Source: Zoroaster sp. YZ-2022 | Lineage: Eukaryota > Echinodermata > Asteroidea > Forcipulatida > Zoroasteridae | Length of the DNA: 64,000 bases | Assembly (NCBI GenBank): GCA_029582265.1 | Contig: CM055817.1 | Coordinates: 59,707,152 to 59,771,151, forward strand | Direction of reading: 5' to 3' | In this document: positions 35,636 to 46,971 of the stretch, one piece after another | Layout: every line of letters begins with the position of its first letter | Position numbering within the stretch: position 1 is the stretch's first letter | The notes under the pieces: model-generated | What the model saw: only the letters and a program-made list of their open reading frames with translations | What the model was told of the DNA's origin: nothing | The model's database searches: none | Position numbers and translations under genes: made by a program

Positions 35636-35954
35636 CGTGTCGAAGCCATAGTTTGGGTTGGTATCGTGCTGTCTCGAGGGCTTTCTGTTCGAAATCTTCC
35701 ATGGAGATGTTGGTTAGGACCGGGGATATCGGGGATCCCATTGGAGTGCCTAAAGACTGCTGATAGTAAGCCTCTCTCCATTGGAAGTATATGGACTTCA
35801 CACAAGTTGAAAGTAGATAAACGATTTGATCTGGCGTTAGGCTGGTTCGTTCCGGGAGCGTGCTGTCATGTTCGAATATCGACATAGTCACGAGGATAGC
35901 CTCGTCTGTAGGTACGTTGGTGAATAATGACTTGATGTCAAAACTCACTAGCAT
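35604..35954 (-). pseudogene. Penelope-type reverse transcriptase fragment
   Basis: Contains VSFDIKSLFTNVPTDEA (first catalytic Asp region) and SLGTPMGSPISPVLTNISMED, diagnostic of Penelope reverse transcriptases. The frame runs into foreign sequence after KLWLRHV, where the YxDD motif should follow. Confidence 0.85.
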
Positions 35955-36404
35955 ATCGGAAGGCTACAAACTGATTCCCGTTATGATGTTGATAAACCCT
36001 GCCCGACATTGGTTCTCCCTCGAACCTTTCTCACTTAACGAAGGTTGAGATACGAGTTGTGCGATAAGATTCTTTTCAGAACCTGTACCTCAGCGTCGCG
36101 ATATTCGAGATAAACGCATGTTACCGCAAACCGAAATGAAACAAGATCTCAAACGTCTCCAAAAACTGAGGTTGTAAAACATTTATTCTGCCAATGTAAA
36201 GTGGAGACAGTATTTAATTAATATATGGGCAGGCTGTAGGTGTACTACTCAATTTATTGCAATAGTAGGTGTGTGCGAACATAGCACATAGCTGGCACGA
36301 GTGTACACGTGGCCCTACCCATGAGCATTTTTACATGACATCATTTTTGCGTCGGTTTATTGTCCACGTGACTTTGAAGTGACTTGTTGTGGCATATTTT
36401 CCAG

Positions 36405-36728
36405 ATTTTTGCGAAAATGAGTTGATTCGGATAAACTCCGGTGCTCCGTACTCCCTTGAACAAACCGACATTGGCCTGATGTGCCTCTGGGTCATAACCT
36501 CTGACCCCGGGTTCAGAGTGCAGTTTGAGTTATTTGACCTCCCTCGTTGCGTCATTACTATCGGTGAGGGCGCACTAGAGAACGGGAACATCATCAAGAC
36601 GGAGGTCCAAAACGATTTCCCACCATTTATATCGTTGGGTGGCCCGTCAACATGGATATCAAAACACACGTTTTATATTTACGAGGCAAGCACTACCAGG
36701 ATCGACATACGTCAGTACATTGCAATTG
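36405..36728 (+). CDS. Cassette 4 CUB exon
   Basis: Acceptor ATTTTCCAG, donor G|GTAGGT, 324 bp, phase 1-1. DFCENELIRINSG starts the domain; LMCLWVITSDPGFRVQFELF carries the C-x-W motif, and CVITIGEGALENG the turn. It is 40 codons shorter than cassettes 1-3, so it is an older copy. Confidence 0.85.
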
Positions 36729-37180
36729 GTAGGTGCTTTGTCAGTAAGGTGCTTGTTATTATTAATGTTTCGAACTGTTTCATGAAGAGCTAGTATCATC
36801 TAAATAAAATCAGTTGCCATTTAAATCACAAATTAATCAATAATTAGATATGAGTAGTGCGGATGAAGTTCCGTGAAGGTTTGTATCACAAAATATTCAT
36901 TATAACGGAACGACAATTGCAATACGTCTGTTATTACCTCCTTTCCTCAAAAGAATAACCCACAAAACTCAAACATTAAATTAAAACAATTAAATTAAAA
37001 CTCAAATAATTTAAGCAACAGAACTAAACTAAAACTAGTTTACTTATTCTAACATTTTGATTTCCAATACTGGTTCAATTTCCATCCATATTAAACTAAA
37101 GGATACAAATTGTAATTTGATTTTAACAAATATTCATTTCAAGATAAAGCAAAGGCATATCTATATTTTCTGACCAGCAG

Positions 37181-37291
37181 AATGTGCACAAAATGAATTT
37201 TCGTGCATCTCGGGTCCAAAATGTCTTCATGAAACAGCCGTATGCAACGGGTGGGGAGACTGCCCTGAGAAAGAGGATGAATATGGCTGTG
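37181..37291 (+). CDS. Cassette 4 LDLa exon a
   Basis: 111 bp, phase 1-1, acceptor CCAGCAG, donor G|GTGAGG. ECAQNEFSCISGPKCLHETA, then VCNGWGDCPEKEDEYGC. Six cysteines and an acidic end. Confidence 0.9.
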
Positions 37292-37710
37292 GTGAGGTTT
37301 CACGGATATTCATTTCTTTAAATTGTTCTCATGCTATAGAGAGCCGAACTATTTATGTTAACAAAATCCCCAAACCGTTTTGTACAACCAAAGATTGGAA
37401 ACGTGACGTCACATTTTAAAAATTAACTCACATTGTCGAAAAAATGAGTACGTTTCAATGACTGCCTGACCGAAAGCAAACATTCTAACAGGGGATGTGT
37501 TTATTTTTACCTTAAAAGTTGACGGATGGGATACATAGTGTAATTAATTGTGGAGTCAAGTCTTGTCGAGTTATATGTAAATAATTCTGTATATTTCCCA
37601 ATAATTTTAATAAGGAAATCTATGCCAACATTTAATTCATTGTTGAAGTGATATTGTATCACAGAAGCAACATAGCCCTCTATAATATATTTTTCTCTTC
37701 TCAATATCAG

Positions 37711-37824
37711 GAAATTGTACAGGAAGTCAATATTCTTGTCGTTCTGGGACAGGCTGCGTCTTGAAATCTTCCGTGTGTGATGGCAGAAATGACTGCAATG
37801 ATATTTCTGATGAATTTGATTGCG
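37711..37824 (+). CDS. Cassette 4 LDLa exon b
   Basis: 114 bp, phase 1-1, acceptor AATATCAG, donor G|GTAAAT. NCTGSQYSCRSGTGCVLKSS, then VCDGRNDCNDISDEFDC, with a canonical DISDE. Confidence 0.9.
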
Positions 37825-38329
37825 GTAAATATTCTTCTTTATCTCTGTCTCTATCTCTATACATTATTTTGTTGACGGTTAATAATTTTCATTTACATTT
37901 TTGCAACAATTGTTTTTGCAACACATTATGACAAATAAGTTAATTATTGTAGGACAAATAGCGTCATAGCACTTTAAATCAAAAGGCAACTTAGAACGGA
38001 ATAGAATTGATAAATTTCTCTTTTTATAATTTGTTAATTAAGTTGTTATTATTGTTTTCATGTTTACTTCTAATTTTGTTTTGTTCATAACCGTACTTTA
38101 ATAACCAAAACGTAGTAATTCAAACGGAAAAAACATTGCTTTTCGTATTTTTTTTAATTTTTTTTTTTAAATGTATATATTTTTTAATTACCGAATTTTC
38201 ATGGTGAATAATATGCTACAAATGATGTATGTTGCTGATCACAAACAATTGGTGACTTATCTCCATATTGAAGAAGGGCCCTTCAGCGTCTCAGAGTTTG
38301 AGAAAACCAAGGAAACCTCAAGCTAAGCA

Positions 38330-39540
38330 AAATTTGTGGACCTGATGAAATAACTCCTGAATTTATTAAGCTTTGTGATTTGGACAATGTGCAATTAAGC
38401 CATATGAATAGTAAAAAAAACAGAGAAGTGGTCCTTACTGAACATAACTCCAATACCAAATCAAATCTAAACCAAACAGATAACTATAAGGGAATACGTT
38501 TGATATCAGTCGTTGCCACACTTTACAACAAAATTATTCTGAATAGAATCAGACCTGCTATCGACCCACACCTGCATGAGAACCAAAATGGCTCCAGAGA
38601 GAAGAGGTCGAGTTTAGCCCAGATATTAACCCTAAGGAGGGTCATCGAGGAAGTAAAGAAGAACAAACAGGTAGTGTCTCCGGATGGACAGAGGAGCGAT
38701 GCACCATACCTCTTTATCATCATACTGGACTATGCAATGAGACAGGCTGTCAATGGCAAGGAAGGGGAGATGGGCTATATAATAAACCCCAGACCGAGTA
38801 GGAGAGTTCGCCCTGCATTGAAGTCTGAACAGATCTGTCAAGCACAAGAGCTTCTTTGCGAAGTAGAGAGCGAATGTCAAAAGGTATGGTAGGCATACGG
38901 CTGAATGTCAGAAAAACCAAGTATATAGCATACAACATCATGAGGGCACAGGCCTCAAAGTAAACAGCGGGGACATACTAGACAGGCAGCGTGACTTCAA
39001 ATATCTTGGGTCATGGATTGATAACACAGGCAGATACATCAAGGTGATAAAAGCTCTGGCATGGAAAGCACTTCACAGTATGAAAAAGGTTATGTTGTTG
39101 AGTGGAAGCCTGAAACTACAGCTCTTCATGGCTACTGTTGAATCAGTACTACTCCATGGATGTGAAGCCTGGACATTAACATCAGCGCTTGAAAAACAAC
39201 AAGACGACTGCTTCACCAAAATTCTACGTGAGGTATTTGGTGTAAGGTGGGAGGAGTGCATGTCCAATTTAGATCTCTATGCAGAATAGATCTGTACCAG
39301 AAGACTCGACTTCGCTGGGCACTGTTATCGTCACCCTGAGCTGTCCGTCAGCAAGCTTCCACTATGGGAGCTCAAGCATGGTCAAGCTCAAAGAGGTATA
39401 GTGGACATCTTACCTACATGGACAAGCTGCGCAGGGACACAGGCTTAAGTACAACAAATGAGCTATTATTAACCTGCATGATGAAAGACAGGGCAATTTG
39501 GAGTCTTATATCTCATAACATTGTGCCCTAGGACTCAACA
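38330..39540 (+). pseudogene. Decayed non-LTR retrotransposon reverse transcriptase
   Basis: The frame 38380-38892 contains NYKGIRLISVVATLYNKIIL and RRVIEEVKKNK, the finger region of a LINE reverse transcriptase; the palm with the xxDD motif is deleted. Downstream (39044-39289), ATVESVLLHGCEAWTLTSAL and then, after frame changes, LRRDTGLSTTNEL belong to the C-terminal region of the same class. It lies in the intron between cassette 4 and the next CUB. Clade not assigned. Confidence 0.8.
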
Positions 39541-39737
39541 CCCTTCGACGTAGAAGAAGGTGACCTAGTAGATCTTGAACACATCACAACCGTCTTTTTT
39601 CTTCAATAAAAATTCATATAACCAAGCCGAGGCTTTGTTTTGATAATTAGCGTTATACGTGCGTGTGCAGGGAATCTTACAAAGATGACCGCGGCATGAT
39701 GAAGGTCTATATATATTTGTATACTTTTTATTTCAAG

Positions 39738-39963
39738 GACTGTGTAGAAATGGTCTGGCCGTAATCACCGGAGATGATACAACAATGATTTCAACACCAC
39801 ACCGGCTGCTATCGTATCCTGCAAGCACTCAGTGTCAGTGGCTGGTGGTGGCAGAAGTGGGATACCATGTGGTTATTACTTTCATTGAGTTTCATCTATA
39901 CTACGATTATCTGGATATTGGAAACGGACGCATGTTTCAAAATTCATATTTGACGCTTAATAG
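39738..39963 (+). CDS. CUB exon, first half
   Basis: Acceptor TTTCAAG in phase 1; donor AG|GTGAGT leaves phase 2. LCRNGLAVITGDD, then TQCQWLVVAEVGYHVVITFI and YYDYLDIGNG, a very clear CUB pattern. It is the only CUB in the locus split by an intron. Confidence 0.85.
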
Positions 39964-40056
39964 GTGAGTTTCGCTGTTGTTTTTCCTCAACAAAATGCGA
40001 ATAATTTACATGTTTGTACTATTTTGTTTTAAAATATTTGTATGATTGTTTTTCAG

Positions 40057-40175
40057 AGTTCAGTATCCACTGAAAACCGCCTCGACACAAAACGAACTGT
40101 TTATGATTTTCAGATCGACGTATGAATCAATACAGGAGAAAGGATTCATTCTTGATGTTAAACAGATGCGGGAAG
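40057..40175 (+). CDS. CUB exon, second half
   Basis: Acceptor TTTTTCAG, phase 2 in and phase 1 out; together with the first half 345 bp. RVQYPLKTASTQNELFMIFR, then GFILDVKQM, matches the end of a CUB domain where strands carry a GF motif. Confidence 0.85.
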
Positions 40176-40599
40176 GTAAATTTGTTTGTGGATTTGTTTA
40201 CTACAACAATACAATAAATATTTAAAGATAAAACATTGGTATTTTATTAAATGAAATAGATTAAAATTTTAATTTTAATATAAAACTGATGATGTTATCA
40301 ATCTTCTCAAGAAATAATTTTGTCTCAGAGGCAGTTATTTTTGAGAAGCGTGAAATCATTGTCAATATCTTGACAGGAAAGAAAATGAATAAGGAATTGT
40401 TGCATTTTCTCTGTTTATCCATTCACTACACAATAAGCTGAAACGTTCACAGGTTAGTTTTAATGTATGTTTTGATTCAAAGTAAGGAAGAGTACTCTTA
40501 CAAGCAGTTTTGTCAATACATAAATAAACCAAATCATTCTTTATCACTCGAAGCAAGAATTCCATCAATTAATGCTAATCGCGATACCCGCTACTATAG

Positions 40600-40745
40600 G
40601 AACCTGCCGGCCTATCGTCATTGGGCAAGGTTTAGTGGTCGAAAGGTTATGACGTCTGCACTAGCCAGGAAGTTGTGGGTTCAAAACCCGGCAGAGTACA
40701 ATCCACAGACACTCAAAAGCACTACGTCGGTGTATAAGGCAACAA
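40600..40745 (+). repeat. tRNA-derived SINE remnant
   Basis: TTTAGTGGTCGAAAGGTTAT resembles an A-box region and GTGGGTTCAAAACCCGGC a B-box/T-arm. Arms do not pair fully. It lies in an intron. Confidence 0.5.
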
Positions 40746-41206
40746 ATCAATAGTTTATCCTCAAAGTAATAATGTCTTTAAATGCTAATGTTGAGCCATT
40801 CCTTATATTTACTCAGTGAAAACAATGTTTAGTACATGATAGCAGATATTTGTATCAATTACTGTATAATTATGCCTGGTTCGGCGTTCCATAGACGGAA
40901 GGGTGCACTCCTCATTAGACAAATAAATTCTGCATACGATGCTGCCAAATAATGTTTCTATGAAACAAATGTCTCAAGCCCGCCCTCTTTTCCACCGTCA
41001 GATGTCTGACCTAAGAAGTTGGTAGTTTATTTTGAAGCGAAAAGAAAGTGATTTTGGTTGCAACATAAAAATCCTAGGGGTAGAAATTAGGTAGCAATTG
41101 GGATAACAATTTATTGATAGGAGCTGAACATTTTGCACAAGTAAGTTTGTCCATTTAACTGTTTCTAATAAAGATTATAATTTTGCTTTAAATTAAATTG
41201 TTGCAG

Positions 41207-41305
41207 TTAGCTGCGAAGAGGATGAAGTAGCGTGTAACACATATAATCTGGTCTGCGTCCAAAATAACCCGTTTGGAAGAAGCCTACCTTTCTGCTTTCT
41301 TTCAG
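41207..41305 (+). CDS. Short LDLa-like exon, incomplete
   Basis: Acceptor TTGTTGCAG, 99 bp, phase 1-1. SCEEDEVACNTYNLVCVQNN starts like an LDLa module, but only four cysteines are present and the acidic DC..DE..C end is replaced by LPFCFLS. The end TTTCTTTCAG resembles an acceptor and the donor GTTTGT is weak. It may be skipped or decayed. Confidence 0.45.
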
Positions 41306-41738
41306 GTTTGTTTATCAAGGTGTAGAAAGAGATTTAAATCAAACTAAGTCAACGGGCGCGCCGCCAAAATGGTAGGAGAACGAGGATGATAATACACTAA
41401 ATGTAGGGCTACATTTTTAGGAGGTGACCAATGTTATATTTCCTGAAAGCACATTCCCCGATGCCTCCAACAGAACGTGACTGGTGCTCAGTAGATCTTT
41501 TAAACTGGGGCGCCCTCCATTGACAATTTATTGTTAGCACCAACCTGACAAGACACCTTTTTTGAGCAAAAGACACTAGCCTCAAAAACAAAATGGAAGC
41601 ATTTTATATGTGCATATAAATACGTTGCTCATTTGATATCTATCGATGGACTTTCATACAATATTTGTCCTTTATAAGGATACGGTCGAACGCTCTTAAC
41701 GTGGTCGTAAATATTGAATAAAGTTAATTTTGTTTCAG

Positions 41739-42095
41739 GATTATGTGGTGCAAGTATAATTGATCTAGTACAGCCTAATGCTTCATTCGATCTGAGGTCT
41801 CCCGCTACCCTTTGAACTATCCAGAAAACGTTGGATGCTGGTGGCAAGTGTACCTTTCTTTCACATCCATTGCTTATAATATATCCATTGAAGTGGTATC
41901 TTTCCTAACGGAGACAGAGCGCGACTTGGTACACATCAGTTCGTACAGCCAGGAAAATATGTCGTTTGTGTTGCACGGAGCGACAAAGTGCGTTCAATAT
42001 TATTGGAGGCTTACGAGGTTGATGTTTCATTTATTGGTGATTCGACTGTGGAGTATAGTGGTTTCATCTCAGAATGACACACGTTGATTACGAGG
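41739..42095 (+). pseudogene. CUB exon with three frame breaks
   Basis: Acceptor TTGTTTCAG, donor G|GTAGGT, 357 bp. LCGASIIDLVQPNASFDLRS, the shifted continuation RYPLNYPENVGCWWQV, and a late segment VSFIGDSTVEYSGFISE are unmistakable CUB pieces, but they lie in three different frames. Single missing bases are needed near 41808 (a C run), about 41990 (an A run) and about 42073. The three losses sum to three, so the exon keeps phase 1-1. Homopolymer-type sequence errors explain this as well as decay does. Confidence 0.75.
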
Positions 42096-42601
42096 GTAGG
42101 TCATATCTTATTTGAATGAAAATGTACTAAAATACCGTAAAATAAGAAATCTGGCATAAAATCATGTATTGGAAAAGATGGATTTCCAGTATGTCAGATT
42201 ACTAAGATTGTGTTTTGAGCTTAATAACTCGTTAGCAGTGACAATAAACCCCAACATAAATGTTAATTGTTTTACAATATGCACAAATCTGCCTTTCATA
42301 TGCATTCACTAACGCAAATAGGAAAATTAATTGGACAAAAGTGGTTTAGGCTGAGGGTCTTAATAATAGTTAGGAAAAAGCCTGATAATTTAGCTTTGTT
42401 TATAGAACTAATCTTTGTTCGGATCTTTTCGTGATTTGTGATCGGCTCTTGGTGTTTGATAAGTAACATCTATCAGTCAAATAATTCTGAAGAATAGTTG
42501 TCCCCATGCCTGATAGGGTAACAATAATATTCCTAATGTGTTCTCTATAAGGTGAAAGTATATTACCTGGGCTAGGGTAACAACCTCCATTTTGTGTACA
42601 G

Positions 42602-42718
42602 ATACAAATCGTTGTTTCAACGGTCTGGACTGCGGTGACGGTTTATGCTTACAAGACAGCGCCATATGTGATGGGTTTAAAGATTGTCAAGTAAACGCAA
42701 TAGACGAACAGGGCTGCG
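42602..42718 (+). CDS. LDLa exon
   Basis: Acceptor TGTGTACAG, donor G|GTAAGA, 117 bp, phase 1-1. RCFNGLDCGDGLCLQDSA, then ICDGFKDCQVNAIDEQGC: six cysteines, with a slightly longer acidic end. Confidence 0.9.
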
Positions 42719-43220
42719 GTAAGACGACATGTTTGGGGGATTTAATTTAAAGTCCCATGCTCGTCGATTAAATTTCCAGATATTTTTTATTTCCGGATCA
42801 TACACTTCCGTACGTTTAGTCCGGGTCACAGGGTTGTTGTAAATCATATTATCTCAATTCGATTATACTTTTTTACTGGATTGAAACCCAATTTTCAAAT
42901 AATGAACATTAATAATTGGCCCAATCGGGAAACTCTTTTTGTCAACAAAAAACGTCCGCCACATTTGGAATTTTTAGGATGCTGGTGTATCATGATTATG
43001 TGTTTGTAGCGCCCCGTGCCAAGAAACTCTTCATTGTCACCAAAACAACCGTTCTGCCATGTTTGGGATTTTATGGATGTTTGTATATTAATTTGAATGA
43101 TGATGATAACAGTGAGTCTCGAACGGAAAACCTTATGGTGACAATTACATATTCTGTTTGTAGCGCCCTCTGCCTGTTGATTAATTTTAAACATTCTTTT
43201 TTTCGTCCTTATTTACATAG

Positions 43221-43337
43221 ACAATATCTCCTGTCCTGCGTTTTATCACTGTAAGAAATCCAATGACTGTAAGTATCTATCTAAGCTTTGTGACGGACAT
43301 GAAGACTGCCCTCAAGGAGATGACGAGAAGGAATGCG
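43221..43337 (+). CDS. LDLa exon, last before the LRR region
   Basis: Acceptor TTTACATAG, donor G|GTAAGT, 117 bp, phase 1-1. ISCPAFYHCKKSNDCKYL, then LCDGHEDCPQGDDEKEC. It is separated from the LRR cap exon by a LINE and a piggyBac element. Confidence 0.9.
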
Positions 43338-43824
43338 GTAAGTCTATGTTTCACCTCTTGAGGGCGCTCATTCACTTACTACCGCCATAAGCTCAACCTC
43401 GTCCCCATGGCCAGGTTTACCTCGTTTTCACTACTAGAACATGGTGGCAAACAGGATTTCTGCAATGCTGATTGGTTACAACAAACAAATATGCAAAACC
43501 AGTTTAAGTACGTTTCTAGGAAATGAAATCTTTAATTTGTTTATTCATAGTAAGATTAAGCCTATTGTTATTTTTTGTTTAACCCTGTCAGGCGTGCGGG
43601 GGGCACAATATTAATGTGCCCCATTTGACATATTTAAATAATTTCTCCAGAACGCTATATCTATCCAAGCTGAAATTTCCTGACTGTTCCTTACTATTCT
43701 TTGAGACCCCCTCACGCAAAAAACAATGGTAACGGGCGGTCCTGGTTGCCAGGTCATCCGTTTATTTTGAACAGGTCCAACTGAATTTCCACTTTTTTGT
43801 TAAAAATACTATATTATTATAATA

Positions 43825-43825
43825 A

Positions 43826-43875
<50 letters not shown>

Positions 43876-43924
43876 TCGACGACGACGACGACGACGACGA
43901 TGACGATGATGATGATGATGAAGA
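43825..43924. repeat. (ACG)n/(ATG)n trinucleotide tract at the LINE 3' end
   Basis: About 27 ACG units followed by ATG units. Poly-Asp, poly-Arg and poly-Thr frames across it are artefacts. It abuts the 3' end of the minus-strand LINE and is best read as that element's microsatellite tail. Confidence 0.85.
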
Positions 43925-44541
43925 TTTGTGGCGCGTACATATCTACCTACTGGGCGCTCAAGGCGCGGAAACAAAGAAAAAACATGAATACAAACAATCT
44001 ACAATGATAGCATAGAACAAAATTATGTACCGAGATACATGTACCTACAATGCAATTACAAATGTACATCATCTTTGAAGAATTGTGACATAAGATGAGT
44101 TTTAAGCATCGTCTTAAATCTAGTTATACTATGACAAGATTTGAGTTTAGTTGAAAGATGATTCCAGAGTCTCGGAGCCGCGACAGAAAAAGACCTATCA
44201 CCCCAGTTCCGTTTTGAAGTTGGTTCCTTTAGGAGTGACATGTTGCTGGAGCGCAAATTGCGTGATGGAGTGTAGACTTTAAGCAGTTCAGAAATATAAA
44301 TTGAACAGTACTATTAAAGATTTGTGAACAATTAGCATAAGTTTAAAACAATTCTCTGTGAAACAGGAAACCAGTGCAGTTCTTTCCCTTAAGACGAGAT
44401 ATTTGATTCTGCGGAGACCGTAAATGAGAGCATTCCTGTTATCGAGCCGTGATGTGACAAACGCATGTCTTTATGTTCAGCAACACTTTTATTCAAGTAT
44501 TTCCTTATTCGGCTAATATTTCTGATATGAAATGATGATAT

Positions 44542-46971
44542 CCCTTTCAACCCCATTGTGCCATATTGGCTCAATATTGTATATCTCTTGGGTACCGTGG
44601 TAGTCTTTTGGCACGCGAAAACAATTCTCATTTGTTCCCGGTGAGCCCCTGTGGCACGTCGGTAACACCTGTTTTAGGAAAATGTCAATAGCGCCCTCAA
44701 TTGACAAGTGTTTTCTGATTGGCTGAAAAGGACGCCCGCGAGCTTTGCATGCCATTGATAGCTATGGACGCCGATCGAAGTGCACACATTTTGGAAGAAA
44801 TCTTCGCAGATAGTGGGTCAGACATGTCTTCTGACGAGGATTCTACACCGGAGTCGGATGATAGTGAAGAGGAATGCGTCCCGACATCATCATCATCATC
44901 GGAAAAGCCAAACTACCGGTCTGGTTGGTGTGAAACTAACACTGCATACACGAAGAAGAAACCCATGCAATTCAGTGGAAACAGGGGAACTACTGAAGAT
45001 TTGAGTAACTGTACACCTTTACAAATTGTTCAACTGTACTTCTGTCAAGCCACCTGGGAGCTGATGGTGACGGAGACAAATCGATATGCTGAGCAAACTT
45101 TGCCTGCAAACCCAACCAATCGTCAGTCTGCTTGGACTCCAACAAATATTCCCGAAATGATGGCATTCGTGGCATTATTACTTTGCATGGGCATCAACAA
45201 AAGGCCTCGATACAGCATGCACTGATCCATGTCGGATGTCCTTCGAATTCCGGTATATCCGTCATCTATGTCCCGCAACCGTGAGATTCACTGCAATCCT
45301 TAGATTTTTTCACCTAGCCAACAACAGAGCTCAAGTCGACAGCCCTGCCGACAAACTGGCAAAACTTCGCCCTTTACTCGACATTGTACTGCCAACCTTT
45401 CTCAAAATATACAGCCCTGGACGAAACCTCTCACCAGACGAGAGTATGGTGAAGTTTAAAGGACGACTGAGCTTTAAGCAGTACTTACCGCGAAAGGCCA
45501 ACAAGTGGGGACTGAAATGCTTCTCTTTAAATGAGTCCGAATCCGGGTATACGTGTGGCTTGGAAGATGTTCACAGGGTCTCGGCCAAGCACAGCAACAA
45601 TTCAACCCTCCACTGTGCATGCTGCAACCATGGCAACACACCATCCATCCGTTCTTCATGCACCAGGCCAGGTTGTCTTGGATCTAGTGAAAGGACTGGA
45701 ACACAAGGGTCATGTCATTTTCATGGATAATTGGTACAATAGCCCAGCTCTGGTCTCCAAGTTATCACAGCTAGGATTTGGAGTTTGTGGAACTGTGCGC
45801 TACACCACACAAGGAATTCCTGATTTTGCTCATCCCAAAAAGTTCCCAATGAAAAAAACAGAAGACCCCCGGTTTTATACAAAGGCAGGCCAACTTTGCG
45901 TCGTCTGGCAAGACACAAAGCGTGTAACTCTCTTGACAAATTACGGGAATTGCAGTGTCACCACTAAGCAGATTCGTAGTAAAACAGTTTAACCGGACAT
46001 CGCGAGATTAAAAAACCTTCTATAGTTTGCGATTACAATAAATACATGGGAGGAACTGATCTGGCAGCACAAATTGTGCAGTATTACTCTCATCCGCACA
46101 GAACAATGAAATGGTGGAAAAGAGTATTCGTAAACATTCTTGACATCTGCTTTCTGAATGCTACTGTGGTATACAACACCATACCTACAAACCATCACCT
46201 TTCCAATTTGGATTTTAGGGTAAAGGTCATCGAAGGACTTTTATCCACCTGGAAGTACAACCCCGTACAGCATGCAAGCTAACTTCCATGTTCGTCCAGG
46301 CCCTTTTCATGTCAACACTATCCTGGAAAAAAATGTCTCCAGCAAAAAACGTGACTGTGTTGTTTGCAGTACGAGGGCAAAGAGAACACAAACGCGTATG
46401 ATCTGTAAACAGTGTAATAAGCCAATGTGTGTTGTTCCCTGTTTTGAGAATTTTCATACCCAATGATCTGTCTGTGCCCAACTACTTTTGATTGTATGCA
46501 TGTGATTTCATTTAATTCCACCCTTCCCCCGCTTCCAATGTTGATGTGATGCACGCACACCGCAAGCCCAGATTTTCCAACATTGAACAGAGAGAAACTG
46601 AAGGAGTTCAGGAATGGGTTCAAGTCCCTCTTCAGTCTTTTGCTCAAACAAAATAGATTAAAAATTGTTACATTCAGTTTCCTTTCTGTATAAGTCATAT
46701 AATACTTAATAAACCCCAATAACAGTGTTTTGCCATTTTAATGTAGAGTCAACATAATTGGTCTTTTATTATAAAGTTGATTTCATGGCTGTGAGAGTAA
46801 TTCATTATGACACCTATGTTAACAATAGAGAAATTGCCTTGCATTGTATCAACATGTGAGGCGCTATACAATGAAACTTGCCAAAGTCATGTGGTAACCA
46901 AGTAGACATGAAAAAGAAATGAGTGTGGTACCCAATGCATAATTGAAAAATTGGTCATGGTACTGAAAGGG
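44542..46971 (+). mobile_element. piggyBac-like DNA transposon, 2430 bp, ATAT target duplication
   Basis: Ends CCCTTTCAACCCCAT and, on the complement, CCCTTTCAGTACCAT. ATAT lies at 44538-44541 and 46972-46975. Deleting the element plus one ATAT joins the LINE frame as VRISSFHIRN, which is exactly the expected protein, so the boundaries are secure. The family normally duplicates TTAA, so ATAT is unusual. Confidence 0.85.
44719..46466 (+). pseudogene. piggyBac-type transposase, several frame breaks
   Basis: An acidic, Ser-rich N-terminus (EDSTPESDDSEEE) is followed by LCMGINKRPRYSMH and a stop at 45223. SPDESMVKFKGRLSFKQYLP (first catalytic Asp) lies in the frame of 45236-45730; HVIFMDNWYNSPAL (second Asp) and CVVWQDTKRVTLLTN in that of 45531-45992; CDYNKYMGGTDLAAQ (third Asp) at about 46034; and a C-terminal zinc-binding end CVVCSTRAKR ... 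CKQCNKPMCVVPCF in that of 46272-46466. All three catalytic aspartates survive, but at least four frame changes or stops break the gene. Cut-and-paste transposase family; not active as it stands. Confidence 0.85.

Larger units (their letters stand above)
32339..36160 (-). mobile_element. Decayed Penelope-like element with inverted terminal repeats
   Basis: Minus strand: a reverse transcriptase fragment at 35954-35604 and a GIY-YIG endonuclease fragment at 33690-33145, the order seen in Penelope-like elements. Outside them, 32385-32510 and 35997-36150 are inverted copies of each other, sharing GAGGTAC, CAGGTTCTGAAAAGAA and CACAACTCGTATCTCAACC. Terminal repeats that may be inverted are characteristic of this class. 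The element sits in the intron between cassettes 3 and 4. It is interrupted by later insertions at 33765-35635 and a small hairpin at 33146. Confidence 0.8.

Noticed and set aside
38523..38941. Three minus-strand frames over the retroelement at 38.5-38.9 kb
   Set aside because: They are shadows of the plus-strand reverse transcriptase fragment, which has recognisable motifs.
43762..44015. Poly-Asp, poly-Arg and poly-Thr open frames
   Set aside because: All three are frames of one (ACG)n tract at the tail of a LINE; no gene context.
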